From Sulfurospirillum sp964466465 (GTDB lineage Bacteria > Campylobacterota > Campylobacteria > Campylobacterales > Sulfurospirillaceae), in assembly GCA_964466465.1 (NCBI GenBank), contig CAYXNJ010000002.1:1-64000 (forward strand): a stretch of DNA of 64,000 nucleotides. The letters run 5' to 3'. The first letter of the stretch is position 1. Every line of letters begins with the position of its first letter. Under the pieces are notes generated by a model, which made no database searches, was not told the DNA's origin, and saw only the letters and a program-made list of their open reading frames with translations. A program made the position numbers and the translations under genes. Positions 43,679 to 52,635 of the stretch are shown piece by piece.

Positions 43679-44197
43679 TTAAGAATTATTATCAGTTTTA
43701 AACATTGATGGTTCTTCTTGATGCTGACACCTTTCACACACGCCATACAATGTCAGGGTATGATGTGTTCCTTTAAAATGATGTGCATCTAAGATCTCAT
43801 CTTGTATCGCTTCAATGGTAGCATGAAAAAAGCGGGTGATCTCGCCGCATTTAAGACACACCAAATGGTCATGGTGCACGGCTCGTTTGAGTTTGTATTT
43901 TTTCATCTTGTTGGGGTAGTTTATAACGACACTCACAACATCCACACTTTCAAAAAACGTCAAGATTTTATAGATGCTTGCCAGTGAAATTTTGAGGTGA
44001 CTCTCATCGTGTAGTTTCGCTTGTATCTGCTCCGCACTCAGATAAGTGTCACAAAGAAATAACGCACGAAGCAAGGATTCACGTTTGCTAGAGTAACGAA
44101 TCCCTGCTTTGTGCATTAAGCGTTGGAAGTGATTGTAAAAGTGTTCAAAGGAAGAAGAGCAAAAATCCTCTTGCTCTTCTAAAGACGTGTTAGACAA
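43679..44197 (-). CDS. Fur-family metalloregulator
   Basis: 172 aa. Winged-helix domain with SSKRESLLRALFLCDTYLSA and a DNA-recognition region LASIYKILTFFESVDVV, then the metal-binding AVHHDHLVCLKCGE (CxxC) and GVCERCQ (CxxC structural zinc). Could sense Fe, Zn or peroxide; the sequence does not settle this. Located between a porin gene and the ferrosome-like genes on the same strand, so it likely regulates this operon. Confidence 0.85.
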   Translation of the reverse strand: MSNTSLEEQEDFCSSSFEHFYNHFQRLMHKAGIRYSSKRESLLRALFLCDTYLSAEQIQAKLHDESHLKISLASIYKILTFFESVDVVSVVINYPNKMKKYKLKRAVHHDHLVCLKCGEITRFFHATIEAIQDEILDAHHFKGTHHTLTLYGVCERCQHQEEPSMFKTDNNS

Positions 44198-44206
44198 CGC
44201 TTTTCC

Positions 44207-45334
44207 TTAGAACTTATACGCAACGTGTGCTTTGATGGCGTTGTAGCTGTCATCTTTAACATCATTGTCAACATTGACGTACATTAAAGAGGTTTCAAGA
44301 TTTTTCATAAACTCATAACCCACAGAGAAGTTAAACTCTTTCTCTTTCAGCTTATCGCCTGATGTGCTATCTAAATATTTTGTCTGTCCGTAAATGGTCG
44401 CTAACGTGACACCTTCGATCTCATATTCTGCACTGATATAAGGTGTTTTAGCATCTGCATCCATCGCATGATTGCCCTCTTCAAATGGCAACTGATCGCC
44501 AAAACTTCCAAGCCCTGCCATACCGTCTTTATCGACTTTAATATACCCTAAGGCTACTTTTGCACCAAAGAGTTCCACACCTTGTTCCACTTGTGTGAAT
44601 GAACCATCTTTAGTATCCGCTACATCACTGTTAATGGTGACATAATGCGCCATTGTGCTTGTTTTGATCTCTTCACTCAACTCTAAATTAAGCGTTGCTT
44701 TCAAACCATAAGCACTTAACAGATTATCGCCATAGTAAAGGTACGGATTAAGCTCTAGCGCTTCGATTGGCGTGTATTTAGCCTCTAACATATAGATACC
44801 TTTGCTGCCATTGAGCTTGGTAAATTCCTCAGAAATTTCATCAATATCAATGGTTGCTTGCTTGCGTGCCCACGCCATGCTCACCACAAGGTTTTCTACC
44901 GCACTTATTTCAGCGCTCACACCATCGATATAGTCTGTTAACCAATTAAAGTCAACTTCTTGACGCCCTAAAACCATTTTTCCCATACCTTCATGCTCAA
45001 CTTTTAAGTACGCTTGAGAAAGTACGCTTTGGTCAGCGATAGCACTTTTATAGTCATCATCGTTTTTTTCACTGGTTTTAACACTACCCCAGCCCGAAAC
45101 GCCTACGCTGATGCCATGCAGTGGTGCTGTTTCAAATCCAACATTGAGGTAACCATTTGAAAAACCACTGTTTGGAGTATCGCCTTTTGCATCGATATGT
45201 TGCCCAAACCAACCAATAGTACCAGAGAGTTCACCTTGTGTGAAAACCTCTTCCAAATTTGTTGCCTCTGCTGCAAACCCGATAGAACTGCCCAAAACTA
45301 TTGCCGCAAGAACACGTGAATAGACCAATTTCAT
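44207..45334 (-). CDS. Outer-membrane porin
   Basis: 375 aa. Signal peptide MKLVYSRVLAAIVLGSSIGFA with cleavage after AAEA-like sequence, then a 16- to 18-strand-type beta-barrel pattern with GRQEVDFNW and a C-terminal aromatic (AHVAYKF). Resembles the Campylobacterota Opr-type porins. First gene of the putative ferrosome operon, and preceded by two Fur-type boxes, so expression is expected to rise when iron is low. 9 bases precede the Fur-family gene. Confidence 0.8.
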   Translation of the reverse strand: MKLVYSRVLAAIVLGSSIGFAAEATNLEEVFTQGELSGTIGWFGQHIDAKGDTPNSGFSNGYLNVGFETAPLHGISVGVSGWGSVKTSEKNDDDYKSAIADQSVLSQAYLKVEHEGMGKMVLGRQEVDFNWLTDYIDGVSAEISAVENLVVSMAWARKQATIDIDEISEEFTKLNGSKGIYMLEAKYTPIEALELNPYLYYGDNLLSAYGLKATLNLELSEEIKTSTMAHYVTINSDVADTKDGSFTQVEQGVELFGAKVALGYIKVDKDGMAGLGSFGDQLPFEEGNHAMDADAKTPYISAEYEIEGVTLATIYGQTKYLDSTSGDKLKEKEFNFSVGYEFMKNLETSLMYVNVDNDVKDDSYNAIKAHVAYKF

Positions 45335-45356
45335 CCATTATCTCCTTTTTAATTAT

Positions 45357-45371
45357 TGATAATTGTTATCG
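45357..45371. promoter_or_regulatory. Fur-box-like site 1 before the porin/ferrosome-like operon
   Basis: TGATAATTGTTATCG matches 13 of 15 core positions (counting N as a match) and contains the perfect inverted repeat GATAA-TTG-TTATC, 23 bases before the porin ATG. Confidence 0.65.
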
Positions 45372-45406
45372 AATAATAGACAAAAGGAGCTTAATGTTTT
45401 ATAACA

Positions 45407-45421
45407 TGATACTTATTATCA
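45407..45421. promoter_or_regulatory. Fur-box-like site 2 before the porin/ferrosome-like operon
   Basis: TGATACTTATTATCA matches 14 of 15 core positions (counting N as a match), the best in the window, 73 bases before the porin ATG. With site 1 it suggests cooperative repression. Confidence 0.7.
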
Positions 45422-45472
45422 ACAATAACTGTGAGTAAAGGTAAAATAAGAGGCTTATATTTAATAGAGAAG

Positions 45473-45892
45473 TTACAGCGTAAATATCACTTGGGAGAGA
45501 ATGACGATGGCAACCATCAGCGCAAACATAGTGTGGTGGTACATCGTCTTGATTTTTTGCTTTTTTTCTCCCATAAAGCGGTGCATAATGAGAGGTGCGC
45601 CAAAGAACATCGCGATAACAATAAGCCCTAATGTCATTTTGAGATGCAAAAGCACGTTGCTTGGCTCAAAGTACGTGTGTGCTAAAAAAAGACCACTGAG
45701 GAGCAATAGTGTGTTGTTCACTTTGCCAATCAAACGTGTGCGAGGAGAGAGTGCACTCTCCATCGCTTCAAACTGAGCGCTATTAAGCGCAAAACGTGCA
45801 CGAGGTAAGATAAGGGTGCGAAAATAGACACACCCGATAAACAGTATGGCAGAGGCGATGTGTATCAGTTTTGCCACAATCAGAAACGTCAT
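45473..45892 (-). CDS. Small four-helix membrane protein (CopD/DUF2269-like)
   Basis: 139 aa, about four membrane helices (LIVAKLIHIASAILFIGCVYF, LLLLSGLFLAHTYF, LKMTLGLIVIAMFFGAP, HTMFALMVAIVILSQVIF) with conserved-looking His residues in KLIHIAS, THYFEP-like AHTYFEP, and MHRFMG that could bind heme or copper. The layout is like the membrane part of CopD or DUF2269. Last gene of the Fec/TonB operon direction, 67 bases after the PepSY gene. Confidence 0.7.
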   Translation of the reverse strand: MTFLIVAKLIHIASAILFIGCVYFRTLILPRARFALNSAQFEAMESALSPRTRLIGKVNNTLLLLSGLFLAHTYFEPSNVLLHLKMTLGLIVIAMFFGAPLIMHRFMGEKKQKIKTMYHHTMFALMVAIVILSQVIFTL

Positions 45893-45959
45893 GGTACTTC
45901 CTTGAAGACTATTTGATGGAGTATAGTCTATTTTGCTCTTTTTTAAAGCTGTTTTTTGC

Positions 45960-47132
45960 CTATTTTTTCGCCATAGAAAGCTTATGTTTTCGCTTCCACC
46001 ATAAGTAAAATCCGCTCAAAACAAAAAGCGTTGTCACCACGCCTAAGATGGAGAGGACGATGCGATGGGATAATCCCCAGATACTGCCTTTATGAAGCCC
46101 TTCAAGCCACTCTGTTAACGTGTCACCACTGGCTTTTTTGGTAGGGATAAAAGAGGCTTTGAATACTCCAGAATTGCCATCAAAATAGACCGTTGTTCCC
46201 CCATGATCGATCTGGATATCGCGTGAACTTCGCACGCTATAGATGTAAACGCCTTTAAGGGCATCATACATAATGGAAGACTCTTCGTAAATTTCAAATC
46301 CCTCTTTTTGAGAGAACTCTTGCATCAAAGTTCGCCCTATATCACGGGCTTCTACCCAGCCAAGCGTTGGTTTTAGACGAGGTCGTTTAAGCTCTTTGAT
46401 TTTGTCGCTTTCGGTTTGAAAGTGCATCACAGAGCCAAGTAAACGCTCGTGTAAATCATGCAAATTCAGCGCAAATGACGACCACGCTAGCAGAAGGAGA
46501 AACGGTAAAAACCACAGCCCTGCTGTTTTGTGTAACAGATAATTTTTCGATCTCAAATCGCCTTTAAAACGCCATTTCCAACTCTTTTTCCATTGGCTCA
46601 AAAAAGCAGAATTCCACTTAGGAAAGGTCAACCAAACCCCACACACTAAGACTACCAACCACAGCAATGCGGCTAGTCCCATCACCAAAACACCGATGCT
46701 TCCCAAGGAAAGCGAATAGTGCAGTTTGTAGATGAAAGGAAGCAGATTTGTCCAGCCTTGCGTGATCTCTCCCCATGAGCGCATGCCTTTAATGTCGCCA
46801 CTGTAAGGATCCACATAAACTTCATTGTTTGCAATGGGTTTTGCCATGCTCAGTGGCGCTAAAAAGTAGTGCCAGCTACTTTCATGGCGTAAAGAGAGGC
46901 TCAACCAGACCACTTTTGAACCTGCAACACTTTGCTCTATTTTGGCTATGTGAGAAAGAGGGTCACTCGCACGTTGCCCTTGAGGTGGAGTGCTGATTTG
47001 CCATGGATTTATCTTGGCATCCAAGCTATGGTAAAACGCTATCACCGAGCCACTCAGCGCTGCGATAAGGATAAAAAACCCTATCGCAACGCCTAAAGTA
47101 CTGTGCCATTTAAAACTAAAGCGTTCTTTCAT
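45960..47132 (-). CDS. PepSY-associated membrane protein (iron-regulated)
   Basis: 390 aa with four predicted membrane helices (about residues 12-32, 140-165, 195-220, 345-370) and two PepSY-like periplasmic segments (EVYVDPYSGDIKG, TVYFDGNSGVFKAS). Members are often encoded next to TonB siderophore receptors and may reduce or release iron from the chelate in the periplasm. 12 bases after the FecA-like gene. His residues in the membrane helices could hold heme. Confidence 0.85.
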   Translation of the reverse strand: MKERFSFKWHSTLGVAIGFFILIAALSGSVIAFYHSLDAKINPWQISTPPQGQRASDPLSHIAKIEQSVAGSKVVWLSLSLRHESSWHYFLAPLSMAKPIANNEVYVDPYSGDIKGMRSWGEITQGWTNLLPFIYKLHYSLSLGSIGVLVMGLAALLWLVVLVCGVWLTFPKWNSAFLSQWKKSWKWRFKGDLRSKNYLLHKTAGLWFLPFLLLLAWSSFALNLHDLHERLLGSVMHFQTESDKIKELKRPRLKPTLGWVEARDIGRTLMQEFSQKEGFEIYEESSIMYDALKGVYIYSVRSSRDIQIDHGGTTVYFDGNSGVFKASFIPTKKASGDTLTEWLEGLHKGSIWGLSHRIVLSILGVVTTLFVLSGFYLWWKRKHKLSMAKK

Positions 47133-47144
47133 TTCCTAAACTTC

Positions 47145-49490
47145 TTAAAATGAGTATTTCACACTAAACATCGCGTTCAGTGGTGCACCATAAACCATGC
47201 CATCAGAGCCTATGCCTTCATAGTATTTTTTATCAAAAATGTTATTGACATTAAACTGGAGTTTGGTGTGTTTATCCATCGCATACGAGATCATGGCATT
47301 GGTGAGTACATAGGCATCTTGTGTGATTTCAGTTGCACCGCTTCCTGTATAAATTTTACTTCGATAATTAAACCCTAACCCAAAACCAAATTTTTCAAGC
47401 GTGTATTTGGTGAAGAGGTTTGCCATGGTTCGTGAAGACTTTGTTTCGACTTTGTTGCCATTGGCATCTTCGGCTTCAAAATTGGCTATACCAAAGCCTA
47501 CATTCCAGTTATCGGCAATTTCACCGTTGATGTCAAGTTCAAACCCTTTGCTCACCACACCTGCAACGGCTCTGTATGCCGAATCGGTCGAACCTGGAAC
47601 AAAAACACCCGCAATTTCTTCTGCAACATTCTCTTGTTCGATTCTAAAGACAGAGAGTGAGGCATTGAGGCGTTTGTCAAAATACTCTCCTTTAATCCCT
47701 GCTTCATAATTGTTCCCTGTAATTGGATCTAAAAAACTCCCACTGGCATCTTGTTTATCTTGCGGTTTAAAGATGCTGGTATAACTCACATACACCGAAT
47801 GATTTTCATTGAGGTTATAAACCAATCCCGCATACGGTGTAAGCTCATTTTTGAACGAGCGATTTCCTGTGCCTGTGTCACTGGTGTATTTCCAATCCGA
47901 TACCCTAAGCCCAGAAATAAGTTTGAGCGAATCACTCAAAGAGAATTTACCTGCCACATATGTTCCAGTTTGTGTCGTTTCATGCGGTGTGGTCGCACTG
48001 CTTAATACAAGGTTTGGATTGGAAATATTGATGTTATTGAAATTAATCACAGGCGTTGCAAGGCTAGAGATGGGAAAGTCCATACCCCAGTTGTCATACT
48101 TCATGTCACTTGTGTTCCGCATCACACCAAACACCATTTCATGCTCTAAGCCTCCCAATTTAAACGGAGCAGAAACGTAAAGATCGATATTTTGCTCATT
48201 AGTCAGCGCATCATTAGCATAACGATACACATACCCTTCACCTATCCCACTCGCCGCATCAACGGTTCCTCCAAAATAGAGCAAGGACGTTTCACTGTAA
48301 AGTTTACGGTACGAATACGCAAGATTTAACGAAATATCGTTATAGACATACTGTTTAAAATCTAAATAAACCGCTTTCGTTTCACTGTTCCAGTACGTCC
48401 AGTCTTCACTCACTGTTTGCGATCTGCTAAAATTGGTGCGTGTTCCATCGCTGTAAAATGCAGGCAAACCACCCCATCTGATGCCACTACGATCCAGTTT
48501 TTGATACTCAGCCGCCAAAGAAAGGTAGGTGGTTTCGGTGATATCCATATCCACAACACCGTAAAAAACATCGTTCGTTTTCTCATAACCGTTCATATAG
48601 GAGTTCTTATCTTCATGTTTCGCCACAATTCTGCCACGAACCGTTCCCTCTTCATTGAGTGGTGATGCAACATCCATAGAAGAGCTGTACGCATCCCAAG
48701 AACCCGCCGCTACTTCAACATTGCCTTTGACCTCTTTGGATGTGGCGTGTTTGCGCACAAAATTAAGCCCTACTGCGGGGTTTCCAGCCCCTGTCATCAG
48801 ACCATTCGCACCCTTAACCACTTCAACACGGTCATAAATAGAAAGGTCAATGTCATTTGCAGCACTGTCAGAGATAGAATAGGTTGGCATACCATCCAAG
48901 AGGTAATAGTCCACATCAAAACCGCGTGCTGTAGGGTAAATTCTCTCATCCCAACGGTTTAACGAAACACCTGTGATATTATCTAACATCTCTTGGTAAG
49001 AGCTTACGCCCAAATCTTCGAGCTTTTGGCTCGTCATTACGGTGACAGACTGGGGTGTTTCTCTACTGGAAAGATTGAGTTTTGTAGCCGTACTCATACT
49101 TTTACTGGTGTATGAGCCTGTGCCTTCCGTAGTACCAGATTGTTCTTCGGCTTGAATCGTAATGACACCCAGTGCCACTTCAGACGCATTTTGCGGTTTG
49201 ATGACCATCATGTCACCCTCGATGGAAGCCTCTAAACCAGTACCTTTGAGCAATTTCGCAAGGGCTTCTTTGAGACTCATCTCTCCTTTAAGAGCAGGTG
49301 CTTTTTTGCCTTCCAGCAATTTTGAGTCTGCGACCAGTTGTAATTTAGACTGTTTGGCAAATTCGCCAAGGGCAGAGCTGAGGCTTTGAGAAGCAATGTT
49401 GAGTTGCAAAGGTTGTGTACTCTCCGCCAAGAGAGGGGATGTGAATGCTAAAGCTGATGCTAATGCAATGGAAAGGTGACGAAATTTCAT
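47145..49490 (-). CDS. fecA: TonB-dependent ferric-chelate receptor with signalling domain
   Basis: About 781 aa from the ATG at 49490. Signal peptide MKFRHLSIALASALAFTSPL, then an STN signalling domain (LNIASQSLSSALGEFAKQSK through GDMMVIKP), a TonB-box region, plug (RETPQSVTVMTSQKLEDLGV; RVEVVKGANGLMTGAGNP) and a barrel ending in MFSVKYSF. The STN domain would signal through FecR to FecI, encoded just upstream. A Fur box lies between fecR and this gene. Substrate is probably a ferric siderophore or citrate; the gene name is given by class. Confidence 0.88.
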   Translation of the reverse strand: MKFRHLSIALASALAFTSPLLAESTQPLQLNIASQSLSSALGEFAKQSKLQLVADSKLLEGKKAPALKGEMSLKEALAKLLKGTGLEASIEGDMMVIKPQNASEVALGVITIQAEEQSGTTEGTGSYTSKSMSTATKLNLSSRETPQSVTVMTSQKLEDLGVSSYQEMLDNITGVSLNRWDERIYPTARGFDVDYYLLDGMPTYSISDSAANDIDLSIYDRVEVVKGANGLMTGAGNPAVGLNFVRKHATSKEVKGNVEVAAGSWDAYSSSMDVASPLNEEGTVRGRIVAKHEDKNSYMNGYEKTNDVFYGVVDMDITETTYLSLAAEYQKLDRSGIRWGGLPAFYSDGTRTNFSRSQTVSEDWTYWNSETKAVYLDFKQYVYNDISLNLAYSYRKLYSETSLLYFGGTVDAASGIGEGYVYRYANDALTNEQNIDLYVSAPFKLGGLEHEMVFGVMRNTSDMKYDNWGMDFPISSLATPVINFNNINISNPNLVLSSATTPHETTQTGTYVAGKFSLSDSLKLISGLRVSDWKYTSDTGTGNRSFKNELTPYAGLVYNLNENHSVYVSYTSIFKPQDKQDASGSFLDPITGNNYEAGIKGEYFDKRLNASLSVFRIEQENVAEEIAGVFVPGSTDSAYRAVAGVVSKGFELDINGEIADNWNVGFGIANFEAEDANGNKVETKSSRTMANLFTKYTLEKFGFGLGFNYRSKIYTGSGATEITQDAYVLTNAMISYAMDKHTKLQFNVNNIFDKKYYEGIGSDGMVYGAPLNAMFSVKYSF

Positions 49491-49510
49491 AACGGGTCTT
49501 TCTCCTAATT

Positions 49511-49525
49511 TGATAATTGTTTTCA
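49511..49525. promoter_or_regulatory. Fur-box-like site before the FecA-like gene
   Basis: TGATAATTGTTTTCA matches 13 of 15 core positions (counting N as a match), 20 bases before the ATG at 49490 and 67 bases after the fecR stop. It suggests iron control on top of FecI control. Confidence 0.65.
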
Positions 49526-49591
49526 TATAAGAGAAGACGTAAGAAAAACTATAAACCTGACATCGGTTATCAAAAAATTAAATTTTTTCGA

Positions 49592-50527
49592 TTATTTTCG
49601 TTCAATGACAACCGCATGAGTCTCTTGAGTCACTTTGACAGGCAACGCTTTGGGTAAAAGTTCTAAAAAACTTCCGAAACGTTCAATTTCAAAACTACCC
49701 GAAAGGGGCATGGAAGCAAGTTCAGCAGAAGCAATGAGTGCAGGCTTAGCACCATAACGTTCAAACTCAAACAACGCATCTTCTAAGGATGTTTTATCAA
49801 ATACCAACCGACCATTGCGCCACGGAGCAACGGAGTCATTTTGCATTTTTGTAGAAGAGAGCATGAAACCTCGCTCATCTAAGGTGATCTGATCTTTCGC
49901 GTGCAACGAAGCGAGTTTGATGAGACCCCCATCAAAAGGGCGTTTGTAAGAGACATCCACACTGCCCTCTTCCACGCTGATGCGCACGTCATCTTCCACA
50001 TGACGCACTTCAAAAATGGTTCCTGTGACACGCACTTGAACATTTTTAGCATCCACAAAAAAAGGACGTGCAGCATCTTTACTGACATGCAATGCGATTT
50101 GCCCTTGATGCAGTTTGATGAGACGTTTGTGCGCGTAGTACTCAATGGTAGCATTGCTATCGGTGTCCAAAAAAAGCTTTGTACCATCACTAAGAGTGGA
50201 TTCGCGCATAGCACCTATGGGTGTCGTAACATTTTGTGCTAATTCAAGACGTGTTGAAAAAGTATTCCATTGGAAAATACCCACTGCTATGCACACCAGT
50301 GCGGCAACACAGGCATAGCCCCACCAAGGCTTAGCTCTCTTGTTACAGGTTTTTGGAGCAAGCTCATCGATTTCTTCCCACAACCCTTCAAAGGCTTGGT
50401 ATGCCTTTTGATGGGCTGAGTTTACACGCAACCATCTCTCAAACGCATTTTTTTCAGACGCGCTCATGCCTTCTTGCGCTTTAATAAACCAAGAAGCCGC
50501 CATTTCATCGATCCACGCTTGGCTCAT
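49592..50527 (-). CDS. fecR: FecR-type anti-sigma/sensor protein
   Basis: 311 aa. Cytoplasmic N-terminal DUF4880-like helix block with WLRVNSAHQKAYQAFEGLW, a single membrane helix (about 85-103), then a periplasmic FecR domain (GAMRESTLSDGTKLFLDTDS, RVTGTIFEVRHVEDDVRISV). It relays the receptor state to the sigma factor. The start overlaps the fecI stop (ATGA). Confidence 0.92.
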   Translation of the reverse strand: MSQAWIDEMAASWFIKAQEGMSASEKNAFERWLRVNSAHQKAYQAFEGLWEEIDELAPKTCNKRAKPWWGYACVAALVCIAVGIFQWNTFSTRLELAQNVTTPIGAMRESTLSDGTKLFLDTDSNATIEYYAHKRLIKLHQGQIALHVSKDAARPFFVDAKNVQVRVTGTIFEVRHVEDDVRISVEEGSVDVSYKRPFDGGLIKLASLHAKDQITLDERGFMLSSTKMQNDSVAPWRNGRLVFDKTSLEDALFEFERYGAKPALIASAELASMPLSGSFEIERFGSFLELLPKALPVKVTQETHAVVIERK

Positions 50528-51012
50528 AGCTCCTCCTTTCGCATGGCATCCACGCTTTGCTTACACGCCAAAAGCGCTCTGATGATGTGCTTTTCAACCG
50601 CATTTTTACTAATGCCCATCATTTCGGCAATCTCTTTGTGTGAGTAACCGTCAAATTTATGGAGTTTAAACGCTTCTTGAGCGCGAGGGGGTAAAGCGTT
50701 GATGGTTTGATGCAGGGTTTTCATGCGATTCGAAGAGAGCAGATGCTCCAAAGGCTCTTCATGCTCGTGACTCACGTATTCTGCTTCATGCAATGCCACA
50801 GAGGTAAAATGTTTGTTTTTACGCCACTCATCAATGATGATACGTTTAGCCGTTTGGTACAAAAAAGCACGCGGCTCTAACACCGCATCAGCCCTCTCGC
50901 CCATAGCACTGATGCGAAGATAGGTCTCTTGCACCACGTCTTTAGCCGCTTCCGTGTCATTCAACGTTTTGCTAAAGTAGCCAACCAACTCTTTATAGTA
51001 GCGTTCAAACAT
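50524..51012 (-). CDS. fecI: FecI-type ECF sigma factor
   Basis: 162 aa from the ATG at 51012. Region 2 (AAKDVVQETYLRISAMG, FLYQTAKRIIIDEWR) and region 4 (LPPRAQEAFKLHKFDGYS, HKEIAEMMGISKNAVEKHI) of iron-starvation sigma factors. It presumably transcribes the receptor gene downstream. Confidence 0.94.
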   Translation of the reverse strand: MFERYYKELVGYFSKTLNDTEAAKDVVQETYLRISAMGERADAVLEPRAFLYQTAKRIIIDEWRKNKHFTSVALHEAEYVSHEHEEPLEHLLSSNRMKTLHQTINALPPRAQEAFKLHKFDGYSHKEIAEMMGISKNAVEKHIIRALLACKQSVDAMRKEEL

Positions 51013-51017
51013 CACAA

Positions 51018-51707
51018 TTATCTAAGTTTAAAAGCGATAGGCAAAATAACCGTACTCAAACTTTTAGGCTTTGGAAGCTGATCGCCTTTGAGCTTCAGTG
51101 CAGCCTCTAATGCGGCATCATCAAGCATCCCTCTTCCTGAACTTTCATGAATCGTCGCACTTACCAAGCGTCCATTGGTGTCAATCACCAAGGCTACCTG
51201 CACCACACCATTCCATCCCATGCGACGTGCTGTACTTGGGTATATCAAACGTGAGAGGACTTTATCGCGGATGATCTCAAAGTCAGTTCGTTCATACGGC
51301 TCAGCGCTGGTCGAAGTCGGTGTAATGGGAGCTGCTTCTTGTACCACGCTAGACTGTGCTGCTTGCACAGGTGTGGGAGGGGTTACGACCTCCTCATGAA
51401 CCTTCTCAGGATTTACCACCTCTTTTTTGACGATGGGTTTTGGAAGCGGTTTTACTTTTTCAATTGGCTTAATAGGCTCAACTTTTTTGACCTCTTGCAC
51501 AGGCTCTGGAGGAGTCGGTTCAATGGGCTTTGGTGCGACACGCTCAATGTTGGATATTTCTAAAACAACGGTTTTGCTTTGCATCATTTCAAGTGGTTTT
51601 TGGTATAAAAACAGGAGATAAAAGCCAATGACACTGCCATGTAAAAGGATCGAAAGCATTAAAGAACGCCCTTCGTAGGTTTTTGCCTTGGTGTAGTTGT
51701 TACTCAT
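51018..51707 (-). CDS. tonB: TonB energy-transducing protein
   Basis: 229 aa. One N-terminal helix (SLMLSILLHGSVIGFYLLFL), a Pro/Lys/Glu-rich spacer with repeated VKKVEPIKPIEK-type units, and the C-terminal TonB domain (LIYPSTARRMGWNGVVQVAL, ATIHESSGRGMLDDAALEAA). Spans the periplasm to energise the outer-membrane receptors. Overlaps exbD by 8 bases. Confidence 0.94.
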   Translation of the reverse strand: MSNNYTKAKTYEGRSLMLSILLHGSVIGFYLLFLYQKPLEMMQSKTVVLEISNIERVAPKPIEPTPPEPVQEVKKVEPIKPIEKVKPLPKPIVKKEVVNPEKVHEEVVTPPTPVQAAQSSVVQEAAPITPTSTSAEPYERTDFEIIRDKVLSRLIYPSTARRMGWNGVVQVALVIDTNGRLVSATIHESSGRGMLDDAALEAALKLKGDQLPKPKSLSTVILPIAFKLR

Positions 51708-52083
51708 TTTTATTCACCACCATGCCAATTTTTTCGATCTCTTTTTGTTTTAAAAGATCAATGACGTAGATAAAATCTTCATAAGCCGCCATTTTATCGG
51801 CACTAATGGCAACTGAGTCTTCTTTGCTCAGTGTTTCAAACTTCGCCCCTAAAGCATCCCTGCTCGTAAACTCACCGTTGATAAAAAACTGATGATCTGC
51901 TGTAATGCCAATCTCATAAAATTTAGGCTCAACTTTCGTGAAGTTGCTTGCTTGGGGAAGGGTTATCTCGATTTTGCCAAGGGCAATGAACGAAGAGACG
52001 GTTAAAACAATGGTGAGCAGAACCAGCATAATGTCGATGAGTGGGACGACATTGATCCCCTCAACTTTTTTTAATGCTCTCAT
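51700..52083 (-). CDS. exbD: ExbD proton-channel subunit
   Basis: 127 aa. One membrane helix with the protonatable Asp in VVPLIDIMLVLLTIVLTVSS and a periplasmic domain. Works with ExbB and TonB. Overlaps exbB by 23 bases, an unusually large overlap for these genes. Confidence 0.94.
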   Translation of the reverse strand: MRALKKVEGINVVPLIDIMLVLLTIVLTVSSFIALGKIEITLPQASNFTKVEPKFYEIGITADHQFFINGEFTSRDALGAKFETLSKEDSVAISADKMAAYEDFIYVIDLLKQKEIEKIGMVVNKNE

Positions 52084-52495
52084 CTTCCCACTCGCTTACT
52101 GCCACATCGACTTTACGTAAAAATGCACCGTAAATCATTGTTGAAGGAATCGCTACGATAAGACCTGCTGCTGTTACTTTGAGCGCCAATGCCAAGCCTA
52201 CGATAACCTTGGAGGTATCCAGAGCACCTCCACTGATGCCAATCTCATAAAAGACCACCATAATACCGCCAACCGTTCCCAAAAGCCCTACATAAGGAGC
52301 GTTTGAGCCGATCAAAGAGATGATGGTCAAATTCTTTGAAACATCACGTTCAAGGCTATTTTTACTTGCATACTGTTTGACTTGCAATGCTTTAAAAAAG
52401 ACAAAACGCTCTATCGCATACCCCACAACCAAAATGCTCATCAAGAGCAAAATTCCTAATGCACCGTAATCTACGGCTAGTTTAATATTTTCCAT
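52061..52495 (-). CDS. exbB: ExbB proton-channel subunit
   Basis: 144 aa from the ATG at 52495 (GAGG upstream). Three helices with the MotA/TolQ/ExbB signature APYVGLLGTVGGIMVVFYEI and LALALKVTAAGLIVAIPS. First gene of the operon exbB-exbD-tonB-fecI-fecR-fecA-PepSY. Confidence 0.94.
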   Translation of the reverse strand: MENIKLAVDYGALGILLLMSILVVGYAIERFVFFKALQVKQYASKNSLERDVSKNLTIISLIGSNAPYVGLLGTVGGIMVVFYEIGISGGALDTSKVIVGLALALKVTAAGLIVAIPSTMIYGAFLRKVDVAVSEWEDESIKKS

Positions 52496-52556
52496 TTTTC
52501 CTCTACTTGTTAACTGACGTGTTCGCTCTTTGCAATGCTGCACAAAGCCAGTTATA

Positions 52557-52571
52557 TAATAACCATTCTCA
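52557..52571. promoter_or_regulatory. Fur-box-like site before exbB
   Basis: The minus-strand 15-mer TGAGAATGGTTATTA matches 12 of 15 core positions (counting N as a match), 61 bases before the exbB ATG. It may control the whole transport operon. Confidence 0.5.
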
Positions 52572-52635
52572 TAATGTTAGACTTTTTGAGCTTAATTTCC
52601 TATGAAATTAATAACTCTTATCAAATTATAGTGAT

